The notes under the pieces: model-generated
Seen by the model: only the letters and a program-made list of their open reading frames with translations
Database searches by the model: none
What the model was told of the DNA's origin: nothing
Shown here: positions 5,484 to 5,561 of the stretch, in pieces
Layout of the letters: every line of letters starts with the position of its first letter
How positions within the stretch are numbered: position 1 is the stretch's first letter
NCBI RefSeq assembly: GCF_039532605.1
Contig: NZ_BAAARY010000048.1
Coordinates: 1-5,561, forward strand
Length of the DNA: 5,561 nucleotides
Origin: Pilimelia columellifera
Lineage (GTDB): Bacteria > Actinomycetota > Actinomycetes > Mycobacteriales > Micromonosporaceae
Direction of reading: 5' to 3'
Made by a program: the position numbers and the translations under genes

Positions 5484-5561
5484 TCAAGCGGCTAGCCGTT
5501 GTGGTGTTTTAGGGTTGGTGGTGGCGGGTCCGGGGTGTGGCTTGTCCGAAGTGCCGGTGTG
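5484..5561 (-). CDS. possible C-terminal tail of an insertion-sequence transposase (right-edge partial)
   Basis: Entering from the right edge on the minus strand, a frame of 25 sense codons reads a Pro/Thr-rich tail ending TTNPKTPQRLAA before TGA (5484-5486). The stop overlaps CTTGACA. From memory, actinobacterial IS110-family transposase genes often end with an Ala-rich tail directly followed by a CTTGACA...AGGGAG terminal sequence, and CTTGACACAGAAGGGAG is present here. Only the disordered end is visible, without catalytic residues, so the call is weak. Two other minus frames across the edge stop earlier. Confidence 0.2.
   Translation of the reverse strand, partial: HTGTSDKPHPGPATTNPKTPQRLAA

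Noticed and set aside
5482..5487. TTGACA as a promoter -35 box for the helical-protein gene
   Set aside because: There is no acceptable -10 box at 16-19 nt, and the motif overlaps a probable stop codon and possible insertion-sequence end.
1..5561. CRISPR array, tRNA, rRNA or riboswitch
   Set aside because: I saw no regularly spaced repeats, cloverleaf-like segment with a CCA end, or recognised conserved RNA motif on either strand by eye.

Overview
The window comes from a high-GC actinomycete. Most of it is GC-rich, with codons ending in G or C. The central gene is a compact family-A DNA polymerase of the type found in Micromonosporaceae and Streptomyces. From memory of that family I lean towards Micromonosporaceae, but the sequence cannot settle the genus.

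Left part (1-1360, plus strand): the last nine codons of an unknown gene at the edge, then a DUF1963-like gene that appears to have lost its 5' half, then an intact SMI1/KNR4 (SUKH-like) protein. Both families are common immunity proteins of polymorphic toxin systems, so this may be the immunity side of such a locus. After these come a 22-codon ORF with a strong ribosome binding site and a roughly 30-codon remnant of the N-terminus of a SAM-dependent methyltransferase, which stops just before the polymerase.

Middle (1398-3080, minus strand): the family-A polymerase. All key palm and finger residues are present except that the O-helix Phe/Tyr is Leu. The N-terminal exonuclease-like domain lacks the exo I acidic pair. 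The gene converges on the methyltransferase remnant.

Right part (3074-5319, minus strand): two accessory genes. The first lies in a clearly AT-richer island (about 50% GC in sampled lines, against about 70% in the polymerase). It has a PD-(D/E)XK-like signature and carries a C-terminal tail that looks like read-through into polymerase leader DNA, ending 7 nt inside the polymerase gene. The second is a helical protein of unknown function. The right edge holds what may be the end of an insertion-sequence transposase.

Overall this looks like a patchwork accessory region with several truncated genes around one well-conserved housekeeping-like polymerase. The best candidate for something undescribed is the two-gene nuclease-like plus helical-protein cassette. 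Its role is not shown by the sequence.
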